Assembly: GCA_027596195.1 (NCBI GenBank)
Contig: JADGJG010000063.1
Location: 1 to 55,190 of the forward strand
DNA from: Podochytrium sp. JEL0797
Taxonomy: Eukaryota; Chytridiomycota; Chytridiomycetes; Chytridiales; Chytriomycetaceae
Length of the DNA: 55,190 nucleotides
Reading direction: 5' to 3'
Shown here: one piece after another, positions 1 to 11,076 of the stretch
How positions within the stretch are numbered: the first letter of the stretch is position 1
How the letters are laid out: every line of letters begins with the position of its first letter
Program-made: the position numbers and the translations under genes
The notes under the pieces: model-generated
Seen by the model: only the letters and a program-made list of their open reading frames with translations
Told to the model about the DNA's origin: nothing
Database searches by the model: none

Positions 1-3000
1 CAGTGCTTGTTCCTTCCCAATCCCTTCGTCATAATATCCGCCACATTTACCGACGTGTGCACCTTCTCCACCTTTATCACTCCCCTCTTCACCATATCCC
101 GCTGCATCATGTACTGAATATCCATATGACGCGTCGTGTGTCGGTCAGCTCCCTCCTGCGTGTTTCCTCACCGCCCCCGCGTTGTCACACTTCACCACCG
201 TCGCCCCCCATTGCGGGAATCCCAACCACTTTAAAACTCCCCGTCCCCACTCAGCCAACTTGGCTCCACTCCCCAAAGACGTGGTCTCAGCCGCAACCGT
301 CGAGTCCACCACAATCGATTGATTCTTCGAAACCGCCGAAATGACCGGACCTGCCAACATCATCACGTTCCCCGTTCGCGACTTCCTCGTCACCTTGTTC
401 CTCGCGAGGTCCGAATCGGCTGTGTCGAAATCCGCCTCCAGCGCGTGGTTCCATGGTTTCGACCGCGAGATTGAATCCCCGCTTGGGAACGTCTTCATTT
501 CGAGGATCTCGTCGAGAATACCCTTGATGTATACAATCTGGTCCATGGTTGAATACCCATCATAATGAACGCTGTTGATACCTGCCCACATTCCACCTCC
601 CTTCGACCACCTCACCGTTGACTGCCACCAATCCCAGAAATCCTTCTCATCCTCCTCAAACTCACACCCCAGCTTCGCATCGTCCGACCACCAAATCATG
701 AGCATGTATCCTCCCCTCTTCGACGTCATCTTGAACATGCACGGCGCCCCCGGGCATTCCTCGAACCCATATTCCGCCAAATCCGCGTCGCGCTTCGCCG
801 CCCACAGAAACCCACCCTGCTTCAAACCATATACCCCCTTGCGTGCACGCAAAACCTTCCCCCTGTCCTCCGGCGCGACCCACATTCCTCGCGGGATGCG
901 AATCCGAATCTCCTTGTCGATCTCCGGATTGTGGTACGCCCCCGTCACATCTCCCTTTGACATGTGCAATCCCTTCTCCGTGCAGATCGCCTGGAAGATC
1001 TTGCATGTGTCTTGGTATGGCGTCGCAGCAAAGATCTGCTCGTATTCACTCGCCAACTGTTTGCTCCCGTCAATCACCAACCTCCCCTTGTACTTTTCCT
1101 CCCCCGTTTCGTCGTCCACCTTCACCTTCAGAACCCAAATCGTGTTGAGCAAATGGTCCCCTGCCTGCGCCTCCACCAACTCCCAAGAACCCATCTTCGC
1201 GAACTGGTCCAGTTCCACCTCCATCGCCTTCACCCATCTATCATCAAGCAGAGCCTGACGAATGCTCTTCGGTCCGTCGCGCGTTGCATACGCGAGCTGG
1301 TGCTTCTCCCCAACGTATTCAAGGAAAACCGACTCGTGCACCGCGTAAAACCCCCGTTCCTTCAACTTGCACAGTGTCGCGATGAAACGCGCCGGTTCCC
1401 TGCGGCTACGCGTTGATGGCTCGCGGGGCTCCGGAGTCTCCCCACCCTCGTCTTCACTCTCGTCAAACATCTCCGGCATGTATTCCGGATCCGTGGGGTC
1501 CGAATCATCCTCCCCTGCTGAATCGAAATCGCGAGGCAGTGCTCCCTCTGACAACCTTTCCAACTCAGGGACCCCCAATTCCTCCATGACCCCTATCCGC
1601 TTCACCACCTCAGCCGCTTCCTCATCGTCGTCCTCGCACGATTCAAAACTTGTCGCCTCCAATACCTCCTTTGACTCGCTCGGTTTCCCGACGTCGAAAT
1701 CCGTCTCGTCAAAATACACATCCCTGCTGATGATGACATTGCCGTCCGGTAGAAGAATCTTGTAGCCTCGACGCGTTCTCGGTTGGCCGTCAATGTTTCC
1801 ATACGAGATGAATCGCCCCGCAATGGCCCTGTCTTGCAGCTTTCCCGTGTCGAGCAGGCGTGCCCAGGCGCGGCAGTTTGGTACGCGCAGACCGTCCACA
1901 GACGGGGTGATTTTGAAAGTGAGCTTGTACGGGACCTCCGTCTCCCCGCGGTGAACAACGCGATTCCAGCAGTGGATGTAACACTCGAGTGTGTCTGGCC
2001 ACAGATCACGTGGTGCCCCCGTCTCGATCAGGTTCGCTCGAACAGCGTCCATGGCTGAACGGAAGAATCCGTCAATCTCACCGTGTTGGTTGTGCGCTTG
2101 GACACACGTCGTCTCCAATTCGATTCCCGCCGACTCACACGCCATTTCCAACCACCCCGTTCCTTCATCAGACCCCTCGCCGAATTCCGTGCCCTGGTCA
2201 GAGTAAATCCTCTCCAGCTTCTCCCCCGTGCGTCTCTCCAGCATCTCCTTGGCATACATGAGGTAGCGCTTTGCTTCCGTTTTCGACTTGAGCTTGTACA
2301 CCAGGCGCAACCCTGTACGATGGACGTTGATTCCAAGGTACGCAACAATTCCACCCCTCCCCTCAATCGGCACTCCCTCTTGATCCTTCCCCGGAAAACC
2401 AACATCTGCCGACACTTGACTCAAAATACCCCCTTCCTTCGCGTGGTGCTGGTTGTACGGCCGCTCATGCATCTTCCCCTTCACGCATGGCTCGCAGAAG
2501 AAGTCCTTGACGTGTTTTGGACCGGAAATCTTCAACCCATACACGTGCTCCGAGGTTTTGACAATCTGGTCCGGCGCAATGTGCATGAAACGCGAGTGCC
2601 ACAGCCGGATCGTCTTCTCCCTCGGAATTCCCGCGCCAAGCAACGCAGATGCTATCAGCGCGCCCCCCTGCGGAATCACCCGCGTCTTCCATGTTCCACC
2701 TTCCTCCCGTACGCTTGTCCTCACCGTGTGCCGCCCCGGACCCTCCGCATCGAGGTTTCCAATGTTCAACTTCTTGTCCTCGTTGTCGAACCACACGTCA
2801 TACCCTTGCTTCAGAATATCAATCACGGCAATCAGTGTCGCTGGAGCGTCTGGTACGTGTTGGACACCGTCAACGCCGAGACCTTCCAAGACAATTGTCC
2901 CTTGAATCCCGGAGCTCTTGATGCTAGTCGATGACGCCGTGTCGTATTCAATCGGCGCCGTGTGTGACTGGTCCTTCAGGTTGCTCTGCTTGTCGGTGAA

Positions 3001-4227
3001 TGACTTGCTGCAACCCGAATCGATGTATGCTTGCTGAGAGGACAACATTGCCGTTTGGGATTTGGTGTAAGCGGCCATGCCGCGAGCAATCTCGACCTTT
3101 ATTTCAACTCCACGAAATAAACTCCCATTCTTCCCGCGCACCACCTCCGCCACGTTCGCCGGCGTAAAAGGAGCCACCAGCATGATGAAAGCAGAGAGTG
3201 GTCTCCCATTTCTCTTGTCCAAAACCCACGAGTCCTCCGAGCATCTCGCTGGAAAGAGGTGTTGCTTGACTTGGTCGATGGTGGTCCCAAGAGGGAGTCC
3301 AGCGACATGGATCTGGGCTTGAACGCGGCGGCGGTTTTGAACTTGACCGCCAAGAAAATTTCCTGGGCCGCGGTTTTGATCTTGACCACTTGCGCCGCCA
3401 GCCAACAGCGCCAACGCTTGCGCCTGTGCCTGTAACTGCGCCTCAAGCTGCGCAATGCGATCCGCCTGCGCATCCGCGACTCTTGCTTGCTGGCGTGGTG
3501 CTCGGGCCCGTCTCGCGCGCTGCCTCACGAACAGTCTTCCGAGCTCCTCGGCGTATTCGTCCCAGTCGTGACGGCTGCACATCCCCAACTCCCTGCGTAG
3601 CTCGAGGTGATCCGCCTCGTTTGGAATGTTCTCGGCGAGAGTCAGACCGCACTGCGTATTCCATGCGTCATCCCTCGGTTGGCCCAACTGCTCGGCCTTG
3701 TTCTTGAGGGCACGGACACGCACAAACCATTCCTCCAAACTCTCCCCCTCCTTCATCCACGCATTTACACACTCCTGCACCGCCAAGTGAAGTACCTCCA
3801 CCGCGTCAAATGCCACCATTTGTTCAAGGCCCTTGAACCTCGAGTAAATCGTCGTCGGGTCCGCATCGAATGCCGACGTGTGTGCTTCGTCCATGTGGTT
3901 GTGGAAGGTCAGGATGACATTCGATTCGATCTTGCGGTACATGCCGATGTAGCGGTGCACCATCTCGGCGTTTTGATTTCCGTTGGGATTGAACCAGGCC
4001 TCGGCACCGGTTGGCTTCGGGACAGGGTACGTGATGAAATCTCCTGGTGTATGGATGCTGTGATTTACCCCGTTGAACAGGATGGGGGTCCACCACGGGT
4101 GTTCCATCTCCACGCTGTTGGACAGCATGATCATGTCTTGGCACCAAGACGACCAACGCTCCTGTGCGTTAGCCATGGTAAGCGGCACAACCCGTTGGTT
4201 GCGCATCAACTGATGTGGTTGGATCAT
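1..4227 (-). mobile_element. Ty1/copia LTR retrotransposon Gag-Pol (partial, frameshifted)
   Basis: One long reading frame (4416 down to 145) carries the copia order Gag, protease, integrase, RT, RNase H. Likely starts are ATGs at 4227, 4206 or 4176. Numbered from 4416, an RRM-like fold lies at about residues 367-447, in the place where a CCHC zinc knuckle is usual. Next come protease DSGCS (466-470), the integrase zinc region with WHSRFMHI and CEPCVKGK, core motif IYSDQGTEF, the post-integrase block ending ISRDVYFDE, and RT with KGDVTGAY, GVYGLKQGG and WWSDD in place of YVDD. RNase H runs to about position 145 and stops. The missing C-terminal stretch (RHMDIQYMM, later NVADIMTKGLG) continues in another frame from about 150 to 1, so a one-base shift breaks the element. 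The downstream LTR lies outside the window. Family assignment is secure; activity is unlikely. Confidence 0.92.
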
Positions 4228-4343
4228 GTGTAGATGGGACGTAAACTGGTTTTGGTACGAGTAGATATAGTAGATAGACAATAAACGAGTAGACGAGTAG
4301 ACGATGACTTTAATGCAGACTCTTAAATCCGTGAACCTCCGTG

Positions 4344-4440
4344 ACCTTGTGTTTTCAAGCAGAAAGCTTCTTTTAATTGACTGTCCAATAAACAACGATA
4401 TACAATCCGTCCGCACCTTGTGTTTTCAAGCAGAAAGCTT
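4344..4440. repeat. 26-bp direct repeat, two copies 71 bp apart
   Basis: An identical 26-base sequence beginning ACCTTGTGTTTTCAAGCAGA occurs at 4344-4369 and 4415-4440. It lies just upstream of the copia Gag and just downstream of the TPR stop codon, so it is probably internal LTR sequence or debris from repeated insertion. LTR ends cannot be fixed without the partner LTR, which is outside the window. A TGTTTT start near 4451 on the minus strand is one possible LTR edge. Confidence 0.7.
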
Positions 4441-4542
4441 GCCAGAAAACACATCTCCACAAATCTCCTCCCATCACCCCGAAAAGACCCGAGGGGCATG
4501 TTCACCCAAGGACTTCCTCCAATATTCCATAAAGTCCACGAT

Positions 4543-5277
4543 TTAACAATCCGCCACACGACCCTCATAAAACCCGGTCGTTGCATGTTTCTCTCCAAAG
4601 AGATCTCTCGAAGTCTCCACACATGTGCGATACAAATGCGCTGCGCGATCTCTCTTTCCCTGTTTCGCATAGACTTCTGCCAAGGCGTGCAGCGAGTCCA
4701 AGGTGAAAACGTGCGTGTTTCCAAACGCGTCTCTGCAAGCCGAAACCCGCCGCTTGTATTGGGTTTCCGCGTCATGAAGTCTGTTGGAGGTTTCGTACAG
4801 CATTCCAAGGTTGCCAAGGGGAACGAAAATGTCTCGTGGTGAAGTCGCGAGTTGCAGGGTTTGAAGGTACTGAGTTTCAGCAAGGATTGTGTTTGATTGG
4901 GCGTGATATGTAGCTGCAAGGTTGTTGGAGGTCTGGAAGGAGGGAACACCGCCTCCGTCGAGGAGCAACGAGTAAATTGATTGGGCGCGTGACCAGTCGC
5001 CGGTAGATAACGCTGCTCTCGCAGCTGCATCGTTTCTGATCGCAAAGAAGTGGAGGTGGGGCATTCCTGGAAGAAAAAACGTGGCGGGTGGGAGCTTGGG
5101 GTCGCTGGTTGGTTCGATCTCTGTGAGCGGACTCGCGGGACTATCTTCTGGCACGGTCACGGGGAGAGCAAGAAGAGGTTTGTACGAGATCTGTGAGATG
5201 GTAGTGGTGGATACGACGCTCTTTCTGTGGGAGACGGAGCGCGTCATGGTGACGGTGGTCATCGTTGTCTTGAGCAT
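4543..5277 (-). CDS. TPR-repeat protein, 244 aa
   Basis: Single-exon gene. The first about 70 residues are Ser/Thr/Pro-rich and probably disordered. The rest is helical with tetratricopeptide-like pairs: NLAATYHAQSNTILAETQYL, LGNLGMLYETSNRLHDAETQ and LHALAEVYAKQGKRDRAAHL show the small-residue and Tyr spacing of TPRs of the kinesin-light-chain/TPR_12 type. Such proteins are usually protein-protein adaptors; no partner or enzyme domain is visible. It starts only 84 bp from the stop codon of the CENP-C-like gene upstream on the same strand. Its 3' end lies next to the copia element, so the element has inserted just beyond the stop. The frame ends normally, which argues against truncation. Specific function unknown. 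Confidence 0.75.
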   Translation of the reverse strand: MLKTTMTTVTMTRSVSHRKSVVSTTTISQISYKPLLALPVTVPEDSPASPLTEIEPTSDPKLPPATFFLPGMPHLHFFAIRNDAAARAALSTGDWSRAQSIYSLLLDGGGVPSFQTSNNLAATYHAQSNTILAETQYLQTLQLATSPRDIFVPLGNLGMLYETSNRLHDAETQYKRRVSACRDAFGNTHVFTLDSLHALAEVYAKQGKRDRAAHLYRTCVETSRDLFGEKHATTGFYEGRVADC

Positions 5278-5361
5278 GGGTTTGCGATTGGTTTGCGATT
5301 CGCGTCGAACAAAATCAACAAAATCAATTCGATTTCCTTTCCGTCAGTTCAATTATATATT

Positions 5362-6682
5362 CTACAGACAAATTCCGTACTGCCAAGAGATGTCTGAAGT
5401 CTTTTGGTCTTTTGGAACGCGCAACTTGTAATTCACACCTTTATTTGAAATTAGAAAAATGAAAACGAAGAAGTGAATTCACCTCTCGGCAAGAAAACGG
5501 TATCTTCCGCCTTCGCATGGAACGTGTTCGCGGTGCTGTCGTACCCAACGGTGACAATCAGATCACCAGAGTTGACATGAACAAGTTGATCTGCCTGTGC
5601 CTTGTGAAAAACAGGGCTGCCTTCTGCAATGAAATCAACTTGACTGCTCCCGATCGGAGCAAAAGTGGAAATCGGGTCGCGTGTTCCTGGAGCAAGTGGA
5701 ATATCTGATTTCAACAGTCCTGCCAGAGAAAAAATTAATAAAATAATAAATAACAAAACCGTCAGACATACTTGTCATCTCCCATTGCTTGGTTGTCGAG
5801 TTCCTGATTTTGAAATCCACCGCTGGCAATTTAATCGCTCTTTTTCGTGGGAGAACACCCCAAGGAATGATTTCCACCCTCCCTCTCTTGCCTCGCACAG
5901 ATTTGGGCCCGGCATTTTCGGAATTTTGCACTGTAGCCTCTTTGGAGTTGCTGTGCCCTCTACGTTTTGGGGTTCGAGGCAGAGGCATCCGCATGGGAGG
6001 AGGAATTGGGCCATGAGTCTGGTGAGGTTGAATCTCTGAAAGGAATGCCGCATGAGGAATGCCCGCCTCAACTCGAGGTTGAGTTTCAGGACTCGGCGAA
6101 TGTTGCGTTGCGTGATCAGCCTCGTTCAAATGGCTCGAGATGGTGTCGGAAAAGTTGTTTTGGTCAAGCTGCGTATTATACAACTGGTCAGCACATTACG
6201 CGTGAGTGAAAAAATACACCCACCACAGATTCAATACCATCGAAGACGTTGTGCGTGAATAAATTCATAAAAGCATTCTGGTTTCCTTGATCCCCTGGAC
6301 TGTCGAATAAAACGCCATTGGGAGCCATGTAAGGAGGATTTTCATGCACGGGAGCAGCTGGGAAGAATCCTTGGGGGAGAAGACGATTCGATTGCTGAGA
6401 GTTGCGCCAGGGGGGGGCAGACGAGGAAAAACCGGATTCCGACCCCGGAGAGAGAGAAGATAGGTCATAAAAGCTGAGTTGCGGCGGCGTTTGCATATGT
6501 TGCACTTGGTTTGATGTAGTGGCTGTTGTAGGGAAGGAGAATGGAGGATTGACAGGTGCTGCGGGAGGGGCGTCTTTCACAATCAAGGCTCTGAGCAGCT
6601 CCTTATACATCTTCCGAGAGATAGATTTGTCTTTCAGAGAGCCTCTGAGCTGTTTTATCGCGGCTGCCACGTCGGTTGCCAT
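5362..6682 (-). CDS. CENP-C/Mif2-like inner kinetochore protein, about 394 aa
   Basis: Exons 6682-6224, 6183-5772, 5719-5483 and 5438-5362; introns of 40, 52 and 44 nt have GT-AG ends and the phases join without a stop. The N terminus is helical (KQLRGSLKDKSISRKMYKEL), followed by a Pro/Ser-rich linker. A basic segment, RGKRGRVEIIPWGVLPRKR, resembles the CENP-C motif (Arg-rich, then Trp) that binds the CENP-A nucleosome. The C terminus reads as a cupin strand set, with VNSGDLIVTVGY and then FLPRGVNYKLRV, closely like the Mif2 dimerisation cupin whose PRG-x-Y signature sits near the end. The last 25 residues appear only after the final small intron is removed. At about 394 aa it is shorter than yeast Mif2 (about 550). 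The assignment rests on the motif order plus the cupin; the N-terminal Mif2 region is not recognisable by eye. Confidence 0.62.
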
Positions 6683-6865
6683 CAGTAGAAAAGGCGCGTT
6701 TGTCTGACGGATTTCAATGGAAATTTTAAAATGAACCTGACTTTCCCGCCGAGATTCACTTGATAATAAATTGAAGGTGCGACACTTTATGAGATGAGAT
6801 GAAACGAAATTAATGAGGCAGCAAAGAACGAACACAGAAATCATAGAAAATAAAAATTGAGAGGT

Positions 6866-8568
6866 TCAAGCAGCGTGAGCATACTGGCTCAACGTGTTCC
6901 AGATGCTCGACGCAGGAGAAAACTCAAAATCATTCGCCAGAGTCACAGTGGAAACCTGCCAAGTCAACCACGGAATCCCGTTGGCATTCATGAGACCAGC
7001 AGTGTACGCAATCTGCCCGGCCTGTGCAGATCCTTGCGAGCCGAATTCTTCCATCCAAACTTGCTTTCCAAGAGACTGTGCGGACTTCATTTGTGGAATC
7101 AAAGTCGCAACGTCGCCGTAGGTGTGCACAGTGATGACATCGATGGCGGGGCAGTAGAGGTTTTGGGAGATGAACGCGTCCGTGGGGTTTTGGTTTCCTC
7201 CTGTGGAAACGAGAATCGGGCTTCCTTGAGGCAGCAAACCCTTGATGGTGTTGGCGCGCGAGCACCACCAGTCTGGGTTTGGGAGGGAGGAGCCGATGGC
7301 GGATTCTGCCTCGTTTTGGATGTTAAAGGAGAGAATGGAGTTGGAGAGGGAGGACCAAGGCGCGTTGCCCATGTACGCGTTTTTGTGATTGAGTACGTGG
7401 GCAATTCGCGCATCGAACTTGGCTTGCGCGTCGGAGCTTGTGTAGAATCCTGAGGCACCGTATGCTTGACAGTACGCGTCACAAGTGCCCCACGTGCCAT
7501 CGAGGTTCCAGCGGTCATGAATGGCAATGATGAGTTTGATGCCGTAGTTGGGTACGATGGACAAGAGCTGGTCGATGGCTTGGAGAGCGGTGTCGTCGTA
7601 CACTCCGACAGTGTTCATTTCGAGATCGGGAGTGCCGATGGCATTGGTTCCTTTCCCGCCTTGCGCAAACTGGGTGATGAAAATACGGACCGCGGTAACG
7701 CCAGCTTGTTGGAGCGAGGCGAGGAGGGATTTTTGTTCCGATACGGGCAGGTTATGAATAAAGTACGAATTTGCTCCCGCCCACATTGCGGAGGATCCAG
7801 ATTTGGGGCTTGGGAGTGGTTGTGGGACTGGGATGGGAGCGGTCGCGGGCGCGGAACCTTGCGTTGAGGCGCAATCTATGAGAAACAAGAATCAGAAGTG
7901 GGATTTTCTAGATATGTTAAACGGAGCAATCTCACCATTGCTGGCCCGGCACGTCGTCTTGCCACTCAAAACGTCGGCGGGAGCGACACAGCAAACGAAA
8001 CTGGAATCGGCACACGTGGTGGTTGATCCGCATGTGTTCCAGCTAGGAATACGTGCCCCCGGCTGAACGAGGTGGGAAGAGAATGAGCCATTGACGCAAT
8101 CTGTTTTTTTTTTTTGGATCAGTCATGCATTTAAAAGTGGATTTCCACTCTCCGCACGACCAGGAACTCACTATTGCCGTCGTTCGGCCTACACGTTGTT
8201 TTAGCAGATGCAACATCCAGAGGTCCAACACAGCACATGAATGTCGAATCAGCACATGAATCCGACGGGCCACATGACTGCCAATTTGCGATGAGGTTTG
8301 ATTTCCCGGATGAGGCACAAACTGATTGAACAAGAGTTGGTACACAAAATACTATAGCTACTGATCAACACTCACAAGAAGAAGGGCGACATGTAGTCTT
8401 TGAGGAGGTCAAATCTTCTGGAGCGACACAACACTGGAACGACGGGTCGAGGCAAGTATCCGAAGGACCGCAAGCCTGCCAGTCAGCGATCGAGCTTCTG
8501 GGCGACAGAGTTGGCAGGGCCGTAGCGACGGAAAGGCAAACAAGGACAGCGAGACAAGGAAGCCTCAT
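6866..8568 (-). CDS. Secreted GH5-type glycosidase with three Cys-rich modules, 505 aa
   Basis: Exons 8568-8376, 8321-8172, 8100-7936 and 7875-6866; all three introns are phase 1. A signal peptide (MRLPCLAVLVCLSVATA) is followed by three modules, each on its own exon, of pattern W-x2-CG-x4-C-x-D-x2-F-x-CC-x-AP/GP and then KTTCR, with the last Cys supplied by the next exon. A Pro-rich linker leads to a (beta/alpha)8 catalytic domain from about residue 195. Catalytic-type motifs are NIQNEAE (acid/base Glu near 358), VHTYG (strand 6 His/Tyr) and WMEEFGS (nucleophile Glu near 446), as in clan GH-A, family GH5; mannanase-like is my best guess and the substrate is not provable. The modules probably bind polysaccharide, but they are not canonical CBM1. 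It should be exported and act on plant or algal cell-wall glycans. It is the upper copy of a tandem duplication. Confidence 0.8.
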
Positions 8569-8759
8569 GAGGTTTTAGTTTTTAAATTAAAAAAAAGGTT
8601 CAAATTCGAACGTGCGTCTTTCATCAATGTGGCACCTCAAATTAAATACCTAATTAATAGGGGGTTTAATATTTTTACTATCCCTCGTATGAGTATGAGA
8701 TGAGAAAAAAAAGGAAAAAAAGCGAACGAATTATTGAAAATTTAAAAAAAATGAGAGCT

Positions 8760-10463
8760 TCAAGCTGCGTGAGCGTACTGACTCAATGTTTTCCAGATGC
8801 TCGAGGTCGGAGAAAACTCAAAATCATTGGCCAGAGTCACGCTGGAAACCTCCCAAACCATCCACGGAATCCCGTTGGCATTCATGAGACCGGCAGTGTA
8901 CGCAATCTCGCTCGCTTGCGCAGGACCTTGAGCACCAAACTCTTCCATCACGACTACCTTCCCACCCTTCTTGGCTGCCACCATTTGTGGAATTAAAGGT
9001 GCAACGTCGCCGTAGGTGTGTACGGAGATGATATCGATGGAGGGGCAGTTGAGGTTTTGGGAAATGAATGCATCTGTGGGGTTTTGGTTTCCTCCTGTGG
9101 AAATAAGGATTGGGGAACCTTGTGGCAAGAGGTTTTTGATAGTGTTGGCGCGCGAGCACCACCAGTCTGGGTTTGGGAGGGAGGAGCCGATGGCGGATTC
9201 TGCCTCGTTTTGGATGTCGAATGCATAAATGGAGTTGGAGAGGGAGGACCAAGGGGTGTTGCCCATGTACGCGTTTTTGTGGTTGAGTACGTGGGCAATG
9301 CGCGCATCGAACTTGGCTTGTGCGTCGGAGCTTGTGTAGAATCCCGAGGCGCCGTATGATTGACAGTACGCGTCACAAGTGCCCCACGCGCCATCGAGGT
9401 TCCAGCGATCGTGAATGGCAATGATGAGTTTGATGCCGTAGTTGGGAACTATGGACAAGAGGTGGTCAATAGCTTGGAGAGCAGTATCGTCGTACACTCC
9501 GACAGTTGTCATTTCGAGATCTGGGAAGCCAGACGCGTCAGTTCCTTTCCCGCCTTGGTCAAACTTGGTGATGAAAACGCGGACCACGGTGACCCCGGCT
9601 TGTTGGAGCGCGGCGAGGAGGGATTCTTGTTCCGATATGGGCAGGTTATGAATAAAGTACGAATTAGCTCCGGCCCACATTGAGGAGGATCCAGATTTGG
9701 GGCTTGGGAGTGGTTGTGATGGTGGGACGGGAGCGGGCGCGGGCGCGGAACTTTGCGTTGAGGCGCAATCTAGGAAAAACAAGAATGAGCTGCGTCTAGA
9801 TACTTCACGCAATCTCACCGTTGCTGGCGCGACAAGTGGTTTTTCCACTGGAAACTTCAGCGGGAGCGACACAGCAAACAAAACTGGAATCGGCACAAGT
9901 GGAAGTTGACCCACAAGTATTCCAGCTTGGAATCAGTGCCACGGCAGGTTGGACGGTCTGTGAGGCTTGCCCACAATCTAATTTTTTTTGTTTGGATAAG
10001 CCATGCACTCAAAATTTAATTTGGTTTGAGTGAGAGCAGAAGGAGGGGATTGTACAGCCCGCAAGCGTCGTTCGGTCCACAAGTGGGTTTCCCCGATCGA
10101 ACAGCAAGAGGTCCAGCACAGCAAACGAAAGTTGGATCAGGACATGAATCCGACTGACCACATGACTTCGAATTTGAGATGATGTTTGGCGTTGTGGGTT
10201 TCACGGATAAGGCACAAGCTCGAACACGAGTAGGTACAAAGTATTACGACTGATCAACACTCACGAGAAGAAGGGTGGCATGTAGTCTTTGAGGAGGCCA
10301 CGTCCTGCGGAGCGATACAACACTGGAACGACGGGTCGAGGCAGGTATCCGAAGGACCACAAGCTTTCCAGTCTGCGATTGAGTTTCTGGACAACAGAGT
10401 TGGCCGGGCTGTAGAGATGGAACCGCAAACAAGGGCAGCGAGACAAGGTGAAGGTAGCCTCAT
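8760..10463 (-). CDS. Second GH5-type glycosidase, tandem paralogue with one decaying module exon
   Basis: Exons 10463-10265 (signal peptide and module 1), about 10218-10055 (module 2), 9977-9819 (module 3) and 9769-8760 (linker and catalytic domain, also 1,010 nt). The catalytic exon is nearly identical to the neighbour and keeps DIQNEAES, VHTYG and VMEEFGA. Module 2 has lost its conserved Trp (SNSKSCG where the neighbour has ANWQSCG), and the GTGAGT donor after its GPND motif is absent. Splicing as in copy 1 is therefore not possible with a normal GT site in the right phase. Because every module exon is phase 1-1, joining exon 1 directly to module 3 keeps the frame and gives about 455 aa. 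Expected role is as for copy 1: a secreted beta-glycan (possibly mannan) hydrolase. The gene may be functional with two modules or may be becoming a pseudogene. Confidence 0.72.
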
Positions 10464-11076
10464 TATTGAGTTTGAAGGTAAGATTAAAAAAGGTTGTCTT
10501 TCGTCGCGCGTCTTGGTTCAAAATGATTCGAAACTGTTTTTTTGAAGACGGTGAAAAATACTTCTAATCATGCCATCGGGGAACGAATTACTGTGGTTAC
10601 GTCACCTAGCTCTCTCAAGATGACTTGAGTACCGCTTTCAAAAAAATTCACATGGCCTTTTAGATTGGATCAAACGGTTTGTGAGAAGCCAAGCAGGTAT
10701 GAATTAAGTGAGGAAAAATACAGGAATCTAAATGTCTGGGAAGGAGAAGCGAGCAGTCCCCCTTCTTCACTACTTTCTCACTTGCTCGGGAGATTTCGAA
10801 TTTTTCTGCAAACAGGTTTCGCGCCATCTCCTTTCCCATGAGTCCCTTATTTTCTTTGAGTCTCATTTCTCACGCCGCACCTCATTTGCTCTTTAGAAGC
10901 ATATTAGTGAACTGATCTCTTATTGCCGGTACGCCTCGCACTCCTTCTCCGCAGTCACCGTTGAAAATCTCATTTGCCTCTTCTGCACCCGTGCGGCATT
11001 TATCCCGTTGACTGACACCCGGCCACCCCTAGACTTCTTCGCCATAGACTTCACTAGAGATAGAGCACACGATACA
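10464..11076. other. Divergent intergenic region between GH5 copy 2 and the giant Kelch gene
   Basis: About 610 bp separate the start codons of two genes read in opposite directions, so both promoters should be here. I see no convincing ORF, RNA gene or repeat. A 68-codon minus-strand frame at 10660-10866 has no family resemblance. The stretch before 11077 is pyrimidine-rich (around 10925-11040), as is common upstream of fungal start codons. Confidence 0.5.

Noticed and set aside
575..1258. Plus-strand ORFs of 100-280 codons across 341-4233
   Set aside because: They are antisense shadows of the copia Pol frame with no family resemblance.
7936..10463. Calling the Cys modules fungal CBM1
   Set aside because: CBM1 has a different Cys spacing and aromatic pattern (C-x-G-x2-G); here a CC pair and the KTTCR end do not fit.
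6866..10463. Assembly duplication rather than two GH5 genes
   Set aside because: The copies differ throughout, including linker, modules and introns, while the catalytic exons keep the same length; this is a true tandem duplication.
10660..10866. Minus-strand 68-codon ORF between GH5 copy 2 and the Kelch gene
   Set aside because: No homology by eye, no exon context, and it lies in a divergent promoter region.
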